A stretch of 41,291 bases of DNA, taken from positions 1 to 41,291 of the forward strand of contig NZ_LXXZ01000085.1 in assembly GCF_003244875.1 (NCBI RefSeq), read 5' to 3'. Below, piece after piece: positions 8,550 to 16,310 of the stretch; the first letter of the stretch is position 1, and every line of letters starts with the position of its first letter. The translations under genes were made by a program, and so were the position numbers. The DNA is from Stenotrophomonas sepilia. Lineage in GTDB: Bacteria > Pseudomonadota > Gammaproteobacteria > Xanthomonadales > Xanthomonadaceae. The notes below the pieces were generated by a model, which did not search any database, had not been told where the DNA came from, and was given only the letters and a program-made list of their open reading frames with translations.

Positions 8550-9821
8550 TTACTCCGAGCCGGCCAACTGGCGCTGCCCGGCCATCAACATGGCGTCGCT
8601 GGAGGCCTGGAACACCCGCAAGCCAAACGCCGGCAGAATCGCCAGCAGGTGGTCGAAGATGTCCGACTGCACGGCCTCGTACTCGCTCCAGGCGGTGCTG
8701 CGGGTGAAGCAGTACAGCTCCAGCGGCAGGCCTTCGGTGGTGGGCTGCAGCTGCCGCACCAGCAGGGTCATGTCGGTATGGATGCCCGGATGGCTGCGCA
8801 GGTAACGCTCCACATAGGCACGGAAGGTACCCAGGTTGGTCACCCGGCGGCTGTTGACCTCGGCCACGCCCTGCTCGCGCAGGCGCCCGTTCCACTGCCC
8901 CAGTTCCTGCTCCTTTTCACGCAGGTAGTCACGCAGCAGCGCGAATTCGCCGAGAAAGGCCAGGTCGCCGTCGTCGAGGAAACCGACGCTGTGCTGGTCC
9001 AGGTACAGCGCGCGCTTGATCCGGCGGCCACCGGCCTCCTGCATGCCGCGCCAGTTCTTGAACGACTCGGTCACCAGCTTCTTGGTCGGGATGGTGGTGA
9101 TGGTCTTGTCGAAGTTCTGCACGGTGATGGTGTGCAGGGCGATGTCGATGACGTCACCGTCGGCGTTCTGGCTGGGCATCTCGATCCAGTCGCCGATGCG
9201 CACGCGGCCATCGCCACTGATCTGCACGCTGGCCACCAGTGACAGGATGGTGTCCTGGAAGATCAGCATCAGCACCGCCGTGGCCGCGCCCAGGCCAGTC
9301 ACCAGCGGGCCCAGCTTCACCCCAAGCAGGGTGGCGACGATGGACAGGCCGGCGGCCACGAACACCACGATCTTGACCACCTGCAGGTAGCCCTTGATCG
9401 GCTTGTTGCGCGCATCGGGCTTGCGCTCGTACAGGCTGTTGGCCGCGTCCAGCGCATGCGAGAACGCCATCGACACCGTCAGTACGGCCCACACGATGCA
9501 CAGCTTGATGATGACGTTGACCAGGCTGGGCGGCAGGTCGGGGATGAGGGTGATGCCCGAGGCGATCACCTGGCTGGGTACCACGTTGGACAGGCGCGAA
9601 ATCACCCGCATCAAATGGCTGCCACGGCCGGACTCGGCACCTGGCAGGCGCTGCAACAGGCGCCGCAGGCCACGCAGCAGGATGCGCTTGGTCACCCAAT
9701 TGGCCAGGCCGGCGGCGATCAGCAGCGCCGAGATCATCAACGCCAGGTAGGCGCCGGGATAGGGTTCCAGTGTGTTCTGCAGCCGTTCCAGCCACTGTAC
9801 CGCCACCACCGCGTCCACCAT
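8550..9821 (-). CDS. MscS-family mechanosensitive ion channel (YbdG-like)
   Basis: This 423-residue protein has four to five N-terminal membrane helices. The MscS pore and beta-domain follow, with GLGAATAVLMLIFQDTILSL as the pore-lining helix and VRIGDWIEM as the start of the beta domain. The length and the long C-terminal region match the miniconductance YbdG group. It would open under membrane tension and release solutes. The ATG at 9821 is preceded by AGGAG at seven bases. A pair of REP units separates it from folB. It is a single gene with no operon partner visible. Confidence 0.9.
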   Translation of the reverse strand: MVDAVVAVQWLERLQNTLEPYPGAYLALMISALLIAAGLANWVTKRILLRGLRRLLQRLPGAESGRGSHLMRVISRLSNVVPSQVIASGITLIPDLPPSLVNVIIKLCIVWAVLTVSMAFSHALDAANSLYERKPDARNKPIKGYLQVVKIVVFVAAGLSIVATLLGVKLGPLVTGLGAATAVLMLIFQDTILSLVASVQISGDGRVRIGDWIEMPSQNADGDVIDIALHTITVQNFDKTITTIPTKKLVTESFKNWRGMQEAGGRRIKRALYLDQHSVGFLDDGDLAFLGEFALLRDYLREKEQELGQWNGRLREQGVAEVNSRRVTNLGTFRAYVERYLRSHPGIHTDMTLLVRQLQPTTEGLPLELYCFTRSTAWSEYEAVQSDIFDHLLAILPAFGLRVFQASSDAMLMAGQRQLAGSE

Positions 9822-9855
9822 CAGTTGTCTCCTGTCTGTTTCGTTGTTGCCAAGG

Positions 9856-9908
9856 TTGCCGGCCAGCGGCCGGCACTACCGGGGTTTCCGGCCGGCGGCC
9901 GGATTTAC
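9856..9908. repeat. REP pair between mscS-like gene and folB
   Basis: A reverse-oriented unit at 9857-9880 ends in CTACC (GTAG head on the minus strand). A second GC-rich palindrome of related form lies at 9887-9908. They lie directly after the folB stop. Confidence 0.75.
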
Positions 9909-9912
9909 CGGG

Positions 9913-10266
9913 TCATTCCCGCGTGCGTTCGATGATCACACCCACCGCGCGCGCGCCGCGCACCGCGCCCGGCTTGCTCAGCTTCAGGCGCAGCCACTTC
10001 ACGTCGAATTCGTCCAGCACGATCTGCGCGCAGCGCTCGGCCAGCGTCTCGACCAGGCCGAACTCCGACTCGCGCACGAACTGCTCCAGGCGCTTGCTCA
10101 CCGCCTTGTAGTTCAGGGTGTGGGCGATGTCGTCGGTGGCCGCAGGGCGACGGTTGTCGAAGCCCATTTCCAGGTCGAACACCAGGTCCTGGCGGATCCG
10201 TCGCTCCCAATCGTAGATACCGATCAGGGCGTCGATCGTCAGCCCCTCGATGAAAACCTTGTCCAT
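9913..10266 (-). CDS. folB: dihydroneopterin aldolase
   Basis: This 117-residue protein matches FolB in length and motifs. It starts MDKVFIEGLTIDALIGIYDWER, contains NYKAVSK, and has the glutamate of LVETLAERCAQ that helps bind the pterin. It converts 7,8-dihydroneopterin to 6-hydroxymethyl-dihydropterin and glycolaldehyde in folate synthesis, in the cytoplasm. The ATG at 10266 matches the family start. In many gammaproteobacteria folB lies next to tsaD; here the small-RNA pair and an Abi-like gene sit between them, which suggests a later insertion in this gap. Confidence 0.95.
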   Translation of the reverse strand: MDKVFIEGLTIDALIGIYDWERRIRQDLVFDLEMGFDNRRPAATDDIAHTLNYKAVSKRLEQFVRESEFGLVETLAERCAQIVLDEFDVKWLRLKLSKPGAVRGARAVGVIIERTRE

Positions 10267-10361
10267 TCCGGTTACCAGCGCCAATACAGGCGGCCATGGT
10301 AACGGCACGGCGGTGACCCTGCCCGGAACGGGCGACGGGTGGCCGGCACGGGGCGGCCCGG

Positions 10362-10453
10362 AAAAAACAAAGGGCCCCGCTAGCAGGGCCCTTTGGTACT
10401 ACCGTTTGTCCCCGGGGGGAGCTGTTGAACAGCCGCGGGTCCGGTGGCGCAGG
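10362..10453 (-). ncRNA. candidate small RNA A (paralogue of small RNA B)
   Basis: On the minus strand a -35-like TTGATC (10483-10488), 17 bases, and a weak -10 (TCAATT, 10460-10465) precede a transcript of about 90 bases. The transcript contains a GCTGT/ACAGC hairpin (10421-10433). It ends in a strong terminator stem (10368-10377 with 10386-10395) and six T. The spacer between -35 and -10 holds the dyad AGCAGG-N5-CCTGCT, a possible operator. Layout and sequence parallel the second copy 154 bases upstream. No protein frame explains this pattern. I cannot match it to a named RNA family from memory. Confidence 0.65.
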
Positions 10454-10515
10454 CTTTGAAATTGAAGCAGGTCAGGCCTGCTGATCAAGAGGCGATTACG
10501 ACTGTGCCGGTGTCT

Positions 10516-10607
10516 CAAAAGACAAAGGGCCCTGCTAGCGGGGCCCTTTGGTACCTCTCAACGTCCCCAGGGGAAGCTGGAATCCAGCCGCGAGTCCCGG
10601 AGCACAC
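10516..10607 (-). ncRNA. candidate small RNA B (paralogue of small RNA A)
   Basis: A good minus-strand promoter (TTGACT at 10637-10642, 17-base spacer, TAACCT at 10614-10619) predicts a start near 10607. The transcript has a GCTGG/CCAGC hairpin (10576-10588), a conserved CCCC/GGGG segment, and the terminator stem 10523-10532 with 10541-10550 followed by a T-rich run. The hairpin-to-terminator distance is 26 bases in both copies. The fifth pair of the hairpin is G-C here and T-A in the other copy, a compensatory change that supports an RNA product. Confidence 0.7.
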
Positions 10608-10613
10608 GCCGCA

Positions 10614-10642
10614 AGGTTAGGAGTGCCCCCCAGACCAGTCAA
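10614..10642 (-). promoter_or_regulatory. sigma70-type promoter for small RNA B
   Basis: TTGACT and TAACCT are separated by exactly 17 bases, read on the minus strand. The downstream copy has TTGATC at the equivalent place. Confidence 0.65.
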
Positions 10643-10742
10643 TTGGCAAATGCGTCACGGCAGACGACCGGCCGAAAAACCGAGCCGATCCACGAAAAAA
10701 CACTGACGATCATGATGCCGTTTTCTGATGTTCCTGCCTCGT

Positions 10743-10776
10743 TCCCAGGGTCAACGTGAAACCACGTTCCCTGGGA
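10743..10776 (+). promoter_or_regulatory. hairpin covering the ribosome-binding site of the Abi-like gene
   Basis: An 8-bp stem (10743-10750 with 10769-10776) and a 5-bp stem (10754-10758 with 10763-10767) enclose an AAAC loop, with a small 3/1 internal bulge. The right arm contains most of the GGGAG (10773-10777) that lies seven bases before the ATG at 10785. When folded it should hide the ribosome-binding site. Confidence 0.6.
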
Positions 10777-10784
10777 GTGAGTTG

Positions 10785-11438
10785 ATGAAGGAAAGCAGGA
10801 TCCTGCAGGCAGCACTATCCCGGCAGAGATGGTCGACCTACGAGCGCATCGCTTCTCGTTGCGTATCCGATCCCGCCACGCTCTATGCCTGGAACATGCA
10901 GATGTGTGCTGCTCTCCTGCCACCGTTGCACATCTGTGAAGTTGTGATCCGCAATGCAGCCGCTACGGCGCTGGTGCATCGTTATGGTCGATGCTGGCCC
11001 TGGCATCCAGCGCTGCTGCGCAGCCTTCCTGCCGAAGGCGCCCTTGCCTCGCTATGCAAAGTCCGCGGCAGCGCCGGAGCTCCGCGGGATGTACCGGAGG
11101 TCATCGCCAAACTGCGATTCGGCTTCTGGCAGCAATTGTTCGCTCGACGGTTCGAGCATTCGATCTGGGCCGGGACCATGGGCCTGGCGCTGCCACACGC
11201 ACCCTCGGTGCCGCTGTCCGTCCTTCGTCGGTCCATCCATGCCGACCTCGACCGCATCCGCCACCTGCGCAACCGCATCGCCCATCACGAGCCCATCCTC
11301 GAGCGCGACATCGGCGCCGATCTGGCCGCGATCGGGCGGCTGATCCATGCGCGCTGCCCGCACACCCTGGGGTGGCTGCAGCGCCATGAGCGGGCGACAA
11401 CCGTGCTGGCGACCTCGCCGTTGGCTGGTCGTCCGTAA
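10785..11438 (+). CDS. Abi-like protein with HEPN-type RNase motif
   Basis: This 217-residue protein resembles the Abi-like (AbiD/AbiF-related) family. It is mainly helical. A conserved HICEVVIRNA segment lies at about residues 49-58. The C-terminal motif RNRIAHHEP has Arg162 and His167 spaced as in the R-x4-6-H active site of HEPN ribonucleases. Family members include abortive-infection proteins that cut RNA in phage-infected cells; chromosomal members are often uncharacterised. The ATG at 10785 is set by GGGAG. Codon use looks less GC-biased than in neighbours, which hints at transfer. It sits between folB and tsaD, next to two small RNAs. Function in defence is inference. Confidence 0.75.
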   Translation: MKESRILQAALSRQRWSTYERIASRCVSDPATLYAWNMQMCAALLPPLHICEVVIRNAAATALVHRYGRCWPWHPALLRSLPAEGALASLCKVRGSAGAPRDVPEVIAKLRFGFWQQLFARRFEHSIWAGTMGLALPHAPSVPLSVLRRSIHADLDRIRHLRNRIAHHEPILERDIGADLAAIGRLIHARCPHTLGWLQRHERATTVLATSPLAGRP

Positions 11439-11445
11439 AGCGTCC

Positions 11446-11462
11446 GCCGGGCGTGGCCCGGC
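11446..11462. terminator. hairpin between convergent abi-like and tsaD genes
   Basis: A 7-bp stem (11446-11452 with 11456-11462) and GTG loop lie between the two gene ends. It resembles a REP stem without the GTAG head and lacks a T-run. Confidence 0.45.
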
Positions 11463-11471
11463 GCCACCGGT

Positions 11472-12497
11472 TCACACCGCGGGCAGGGTCGCCATGTCCC
11501 AGCGCGGGGTCACATCCACCTTCGGCGGGCTGTGCTGGCCAGCCTGCAGCCGCAGCGCCCCAGCAAAGGCGATCATCGCGCCGTTGTCGGTGCACAGTGC
11601 AGGCCGCGGGAAGCAGGCGCGGCCGCCGAGGCGCTCGGCCATCTGCTGCAGGCGCGCGCGCAGGCGCTTGTTCGCGCCGACACCGCCGGCCACCACGATC
11701 ACATTGGTCCCGGCCGCTTCCAGCGCGCGCTCGCACTTGATCGACAGGGTCTCGACCACCGCGTCCTCAAAGCCCCGGGCAATGTCGGCGCGGGTCTGCT
11801 CGCTCTGGTCGCTGTCGCGCCAGGCCATCAGGACCTGGGTCTTCAGGCCGGAGAAGCTGAAATCCAGCCCCGGGCGGTCGGTCATCGGCCGCGCGAAGCG
11901 GTACACGCCCGGCGTGCCCTGCTCGGCCAGCCTGGCCAGCTGCGGGCCGCCGGGGTACGGCAGGCCCATCAGCTTGGCAGTCTTGTCGAAGGCCTCGCCG
12001 GCCGCATCGTCCAGGGTTTCGCCCAGCAGGCGGTACTGGCCGATCGCATCCACCGCCACCAGCTGGGTATGGCCACCGGACACCAGCAGCGCCACGAACG
12101 GTGCTTCCGGCGGGTCGTCTTCCATCAGCGGAGCCAGCAGGTGGCCTTCCATATGGTGTACGCCGACGGCCGGTACCTCCAGCGCCCAGGCCAGCGATCG
12201 GGCCACGCCGGCGCCGACCAGCAGCGCGCCAACCAGGCCAGGACCGGCCGTGTAGGCCACCCCATCGATGTCGCCTACACCCAGACCGGCTTCGGCCAGG
12301 GTCTGGCGCACCAGCGGCAGCAGCTTGCGGACGTGGTCGCGGCTGGCCAGCTCGGGCACCACGCCACCGTATTCGGCGTGCAGGGCGATCTGGCTGTAGA
12401 CCGCATGGGCGCGCAGGGCCGCGCTGCCGGCCAGGTCGGTGTCATACACCGCCACGCCGGTCTCATCACAGGAAGATTCGATGCCAAGGACTCGCAT
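11472..12497 (-). CDS. tsaD: tRNA N6-adenosine threonylcarbamoyltransferase TsaD
   Basis: This 341-residue protein is full length for TsaD (Gcp/YgjD). It starts [19 protein letters not shown] and has the metal-binding HHMEGH motif (His115, His119). Together with TsaB and TsaE it transfers the threonylcarbamoyl group to A37 of tRNAs that read ANN codons. It is divergent from rpsU, the classic order in proteobacteria. A CATAAT at 12505-12510 lies only seven bases before the ATG, so the message may have almost no leader. Confidence 0.97.
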
Positions 12498-12587
12498 GCC
12501 TGCTATTATGACGCCCCTGCCGTCCCCTCGGGGGACGTGCAGGTCTCACTGCTTTCGAACCGCCGGCCCGTATTCAGGGTTGGCCGC

Positions 12588-12615
12588 TTGCAGTTTGTCG
12601 ATTCGCCGCTATAAT
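12588..12615 (+). promoter_or_regulatory. sigma70 promoter of rpsU
   Basis: TTGCAG (12588-12593), a 16-base spacer and a perfect TATAAT (12610-12615) precede rpsU. The start is predicted near 12622, leaving a leader of about 40 bases with a CCGGG/CCCGG hairpin. Confidence 0.85.
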
Positions 12616-12663
12616 GTGCGGCTCGCCGGGCGTGACCCGGTTCTACTGTGTCCCGGAGATTCC

Positions 12664-12879
12664 ATGCCCAGCGTCAAAGTCCGCGAGAACGAGCCCTTCG
12701 AGTTTGCTCTTCGCCGCTTCAAGCGCACTTGCGAAAAGGCCGGTGTGCTGGCCGAAACCCGCAAGCGCGAGTTCTACGAAAAGCCGACCCAGGAGCGCAA
12801 GCGCAAGGCCGCCGCTGCTGTGAAGCGTCAGCTGCGCCGCTCGTCGCGCGACGTCACCAAGCGTCAGCGCCTGTACTGA
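12664..12879 (+). CDS. rpsU: 30S ribosomal protein S21
   Basis: This 71-residue, very basic protein matches S21 end to end, from [20 protein letters not shown] to the [10 protein letters not shown] tail. It binds the 30S subunit near the anti-Shine-Dalgarno region and helps initiation. It is the first gene of the macromolecular synthesis locus (rpsU, dnaG and usually rpoD). It has a consensus promoter and a strong terminator, so much of its transcription probably ends before yqeY. CCGGAG lies before the ATG. Confidence 0.98.
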
Positions 12880-12926
12880 TCGGACGCATCTTCATTGCGG
12901 CGGGCCTGCCCGTCGCGATGGAGCCG

Positions 12927-12958
12927 AAGCCGGCACGCGCGAGCGTCGCCGGCTTTTT
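12927..12958 (+). terminator. rho-independent terminator after rpsU
   Basis: Stem AAGCCGGC (12927-12934) with GCCGGCTT (12948-12955), extended inside by ACGC/GCGT and a GCGA tetraloop, is followed by a T-run to 12958. It separates rpsU from yqeY. Confidence 0.9.
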
Positions 12959-13012
12959 GCGTTTCCGGGTTCGGGCATCCGCCCCGCCCCACCTACCACC
13001 ACGAGGTTCCTC

Positions 13013-13456
13013 ATGAGCATGAAGCAGCAGCTCACCGAAGACATGAAGGCCGCCATGAAGGCGGGCGAGAAGCACAAGCTGGGCGTGATCCGCCTGATCA
13101 ATGCCGCCATCAAGCAGCGCGAAGTGGACGAGCGCATCGAGCTGGATGACACCGCCGTGATCGCCGTGCTCGACAAGATGGTCAAGCAGCGCAAGGACTC
13201 GGTCAGCCAGTACGAAGCGGCCAACCGCGAAGACCTGGCCGAGATCGAGCGCGCCGAGATCGTGGTCATCGAAGCCTATCTGCCGGCCAAGATGGGCGAA
13301 GCCGAGATCGTGGCCGCCATCCAGGCCACCATCGCCGAGACCGGCGCCTCCGGCCCGGCCGACATGGGCAAGCTGATGGGCGCACTGAAGCCCAAGCTCG
13401 CTGGCCAGGCCGACATGGGCCTGGTGTCCAAGCTGGTCAAGCAGCAGCTGGCGTAA
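13013..13456 (+). CDS. yqeY: GatB/YqeY domain protein
   Basis: This 147-residue, wholly helical protein has the standard YqeY length and motifs: MKQQLTEDMKAAMKAGEKHK at the start, EAYLP near the middle, and DMGKLMGALKPKLAGQADMG at the C-terminus. The domain resembles the tail of the GatB amidotransferase subunit that contacts tRNA, but the role of free-standing YqeY is not settled. It lies between rpsU and dnaG, a usual place in proteobacteria. A GAGG precedes the ATG. Confidence 0.95.
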   Translation: MSMKQQLTEDMKAAMKAGEKHKLGVIRLINAAIKQREVDERIELDDTAVIAVLDKMVKQRKDSVSQYEAANREDLAEIERAEIVVIEAYLPAKMGEAEIVAAIQATIAETGASGPADMGKLMGALKPKLAGQADMGLVSKLVKQQLA

Positions 13457-13466
13457 TCCGGCACAC

Positions 13467-13507
13467 GGGGGCGGATCCCTTTCGCAACGCGAAAGGGCTC
13501 TGACCCC
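13467..13507. repeat. palindromic element after yqeY
   Basis: A perfect 9-bp stem CCCTTTCGC/GCGAAAGGG (13477-13485 with 13489-13497) lies inside an outer GGGG/CCCC pair (13467-13470 with 13504-13507). I recall similar forms with GGGGTCAGAGCCCTTT elsewhere in Stenotrophomonas, so it is probably a dispersed intergenic repeat. It may also end yqeY transcripts. Confidence 0.6.
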
Positions 13508-13561
13508 ATTGATGCACCCGCTTCACCGCACCTTCGTTGGCCGCCTGCTACAACCACACCC

Positions 13562-14482
13562 ATGGTTGAACCCGAGCCCAACGTTCCCGTGTCCCTGCAC
13601 AAGTACCTCAAGCGCCTGCAGGACAGCTTTCCGATGGCGGTGGCCAAGCGCTTCATCGACGTCGACGTGCTGACCCAGGCCGCCTCCGTTTCCTTCTACG
13701 CCCTGCTGTCGATGGCCCCGCTGCTGGTGCTGCTGCTGTGGTTGACCGCTTCGCTGTACCCGCCGGCACAGCAGGCGCTGATCGACCAGATCAGCTCGGT
13801 GGCTGGCAGCAGCGCGGCTACGGTGGCCGAAACCGTCCTGAAGAACGCCGACAACCAGCCCGACGTCGGCTCGCTGGCGGGGCTGTGGAGCACGCTGCTG
13901 CTGTTCGTCGGCGCCACCGCCGTGTTCGCGCAGCTGCAGAACGCGCTCAACCTGATCTTCCGCACCAGTGGCGAGCGCCTGGAGGGCATCAAGGCCTGGC
14001 TGCGCAAGCGTGTGTTCTCGTTCGGCGTGGTGCTGGCCCTGGGCTTCCTGCTGATCCTGTCGATGACTGCCACCACGGTACTGCAGGTGGCCTTCGCGCA
14101 ACTGCCCTCGATCCTCCCCGCGCTGGGGTACGTCACCAGCCTGCTGCTGTACGCGGTGGGGTTCGCCTTCATGTACCACTACCTGCCCGACCGCCGCGTG
14201 GCATGGCGCCAGGCCTTCATCGGCGGCGTCATCACCTCGGCACTGTTCGCACTGGGCCGCTACGGCATCGGCGTCTACATCGCCACCGTGGCCCCCGGCA
14301 GTGCCTACGGCTCGATGGGCGCGCTGGTGATCTCGCTGGTCTGGATCTATTACGCGACCGTGGTCTTCTTCGTTGGCGCGCTGATGACCGCGGTGATCGA
14401 TGAGCGCCTGCGCGCGCGCCATCACCTGGCCGCCGCCGGCATCGATCCGGCCACCGCCAGCCAGGTGCCCGACAGGGGGTAA
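13562..14482 (+). CDS. YihY/BrkB family inner membrane protein
   Basis: This 306-residue protein has about six membrane helices and the YihY/BrkB features: an N-terminal amphipathic stretch, ASVSFYALLSMAPLLVLLLW, GATAVFAQLQNALNLIF, and YGSMGALVISLVWIYYA near the end. The family was once called ribonuclease BN in error; it is now regarded as an uncharacterised transport or envelope family. The ATG at 13562 fits the family start. It lies between yqeY and dnaG with a 61-base gap to dnaG, so co-transcription is likely. Confidence 0.9.
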   Translation: MVEPEPNVPVSLHKYLKRLQDSFPMAVAKRFIDVDVLTQAASVSFYALLSMAPLLVLLLWLTASLYPPAQQALIDQISSVAGSSAATVAETVLKNADNQPDVGSLAGLWSTLLLFVGATAVFAQLQNALNLIFRTSGERLEGIKAWLRKRVFSFGVVLALGFLLILSMTATTVLQVAFAQLPSILPALGYVTSLLLYAVGFAFMYHYLPDRRVAWRQAFIGGVITSALFALGRYGIGVYIATVAPGSAYGSMGALVISLVWIYYATVVFFVGALMTAVIDERLRARHHLAAAGIDPATASQVPDRG

Positions 14483-14543
14483 ACTAGGGCAACCGCCCCC
14501 GGTTCCGTCGCGTGGTCCTGTACCGCGCCCTGCCCTGTTGCCC

Positions 14544-16283
14544 ATGGCCCGTATCCCCGACGCTTTCATCGACGACCTGCTGGCCCGCACCGACATCGTC
14601 GAGGTGGTGGGCAGCCGCGTGCCGTTGAAGCGCCAGGGCAAGGAATACGCCGCACGCTGCCCGTTCCATGACGAGCGCTCGGCCTCGTTCACGGTCTCGC
14701 CCACCAAGCAGTTCTATCACTGCTTCGGCTGCGGCGCGCACGGCACCGCGATCAGCTTCCTGATGAACTACGACCGCCTCGAGTTCCTCGACGCGGTGGA
14801 TGAACTGGCCAAGCGTGCCGGCATGGACGTGCCGCGCAACGAAAACCCGCGCAGCCCCCAGCAGCAGGACGACAGCCGCGAGCTGTACTCGGCGCTGGAC
14901 GCCGCCACCAGGTTCTTCCAGAAGAATCTGGAAGGCAGCGAGAAGGCACGCGCGTATCTGGAAAGCCGTGGCGTGGACGAAGCGAACCGCGCGCGCTTCC
15001 AGATCGGCTACGCACCGGATGGCTACAGCGGCCTGCGCGATGCGCTGGGCAAGGACGAGCGCCGCATGAAGCTGCTCGACCGCGCCGGCCTGTTCTCCAA
15101 GAACGATCGCGGCCACGTCTACGACAAGTTCCGCGACCGGGTGATGTTCCCGATCTTCGACCGTCGTGGCCGGGTGATCGCCTTCGGCGGCCGCGTGTTC
15201 GAGAAGGACGACGGCCCCAAGTACCTCAACTCGCCCGAGACCGCGCTGTTCCACAAGGGCCGCGAGCTGTACGGCCTGTGGCAGGTGCGCCAGGCCAACC
15301 AGAAGATCGAGCGGTTGATCGTGGTCGAGGGCTACATGGACGTGGTCTCGCTGTTCCAGTTCGGGGTTACCCACGCGGTGGCGACGCTGGGCACGGCGAC
15401 CACGCCGGACCATGCCGAGCTGCTGTTCCGCAACGCGCCGGACGTGTTCTTCTGCTTCGACGGCGATGCCGCCGGCCGCCGCGCCGGCTGGAAGGCCCTG
15501 GAGTCGGTGCTGCCGCGCATGAAGGATGGCCGCCAGGCGTTCTTCCTGTTCCTGCCCGATGGCGAGGACCCGGACAGCATCGTGCGCAAGGAAGGCGCCG
15601 AGGCCTTCAACGAGCGCCTGAAGCAGGCCACGCCGCTGTCGCAGTTCTTCTTCGATGAACTGACCCGCGAGATCAACCTGGGCACGCTGGACGGCAAGGC
15701 ACGCCTGGCCGAACGCGCAAAGCCGATGCTGGCGCAGATTCCCGACGGTGCCTTCGGCGACCTGATGAAGCAGCAGCTGGCGCAGCTGACCGGCCTGGGC
15801 GGCACTGCCCAGGCCACGCGCGCGCCGATGCCGCAACGCCAGCCACAGCGGACGATCCAGCCGGTGGCCAAGCGCAGCCTGGTGCGCGGCGCGATCGCCG
15901 TGCTGCTGCAGCAGCCGTCGCTGGCGCTGACCCTGGGCGGAAAGCATCACTTCCAGGGCCTGCGACTGCCGGGCGTGGAGCTGCTGCTGGAACTGCTGGG
16001 GCTGGTCGAACAGCGCCCGGACATCAGCACCGGCGCCCTGCTGGAACACTTCGACGGCCGCGAGGAACAGGCGTCGCTGCATACGCTGGCCGCTCAGACG
16101 CTGCCCGGCACCGAGGCCAGCTGGACCCAGGAACTGCACGACGCGGTGGCACAGCTGGAGAAACAGCTGCTGGTGCAACGTCTGGAGGAGTTGTTGGCAA
16201 AGCAGCGCCAGCAGGGCCTGGACGATACTGACAAATACGAACTGCGCGAGCTGCTGAAGGCCCGCGCCGGGCTGCGCCTGTAG
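14544..16283 (+). CDS. dnaG: DNA primase
   Basis: The 579-residue primase has an N-terminal CHC2 zinc finger (Cys39, His42, Cys60, Cys63) and a catalytic RNA-polymerase core. Its TOPRIM domain contains VVEGYMDVVSL and the acidic FDGDAAGRRA. A C-terminal helicase-binding domain follows (about 440-579). It makes RNA primers at the replication fork with DnaB. The ATG at 14544 is the family start. The gene belongs to the rpsU-dnaG locus, but rpoD, often next, is not here. The stop is TAG in a TGTAGCGGC context that resembles a REP head, without a full REP stem. Confidence 0.98.
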   Translation: MARIPDAFIDDLLARTDIVEVVGSRVPLKRQGKEYAARCPFHDERSASFTVSPTKQFYHCFGCGAHGTAISFLMNYDRLEFLDAVDELAKRAGMDVPRNENPRSPQQQDDSRELYSALDAATRFFQKNLEGSEKARAYLESRGVDEANRARFQIGYAPDGYSGLRDALGKDERRMKLLDRAGLFSKNDRGHVYDKFRDRVMFPIFDRRGRVIAFGGRVFEKDDGPKYLNSPETALFHKGRELYGLWQVRQANQKIERLIVVEGYMDVVSLFQFGVTHAVATLGTATTPDHAELLFRNAPDVFFCFDGDAAGRRAGWKALESVLPRMKDGRQAFFLFLPDGEDPDSIVRKEGAEAFNERLKQATPLSQFFFDELTREINLGTLDGKARLAERAKPMLAQIPDGAFGDLMKQQLAQLTGLGGTAQATRAPMPQRQPQRTIQPVAKRSLVRGAIAVLLQQPSLALTLGGKHHFQGLRLPGVELLLELLGLVEQRPDISTGALLEHFDGREEQASLHTLAAQTLPGTEASWTQELHDAVAQLEKQLLVQRLEELLAKQRQQGLDDTDKYELRELLKARAGLRL

Positions 16284-16310
16284 CGGCAGAACGTTTTCAC
16301 GGAGAGGACC

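Noticed and set aside
8422..8895. N-terminal extension of the GH3 protein up to 8895
   Set aside because: The extension overlaps the 3' part of the MscS gene and reads as non-homologous sequence; the GTG at 8421 has a good ribosome-binding site and matches the domain start.
10368..10550. Reading the GGGCCC hairpins as terminators for plus-strand transcription
   Set aside because: On the plus strand the stems are not followed by T-runs; on the minus strand they are. The pair mismatch at the stem centre favours the minus strand in one copy only, so direction rests on the T-runs and the promoter matches.
10267..10640. A tRNA or tmRNA in the folB-abi gap
   Set aside because: No cloverleaf, anticodon loop or T-loop consensus could be drawn on either strand.
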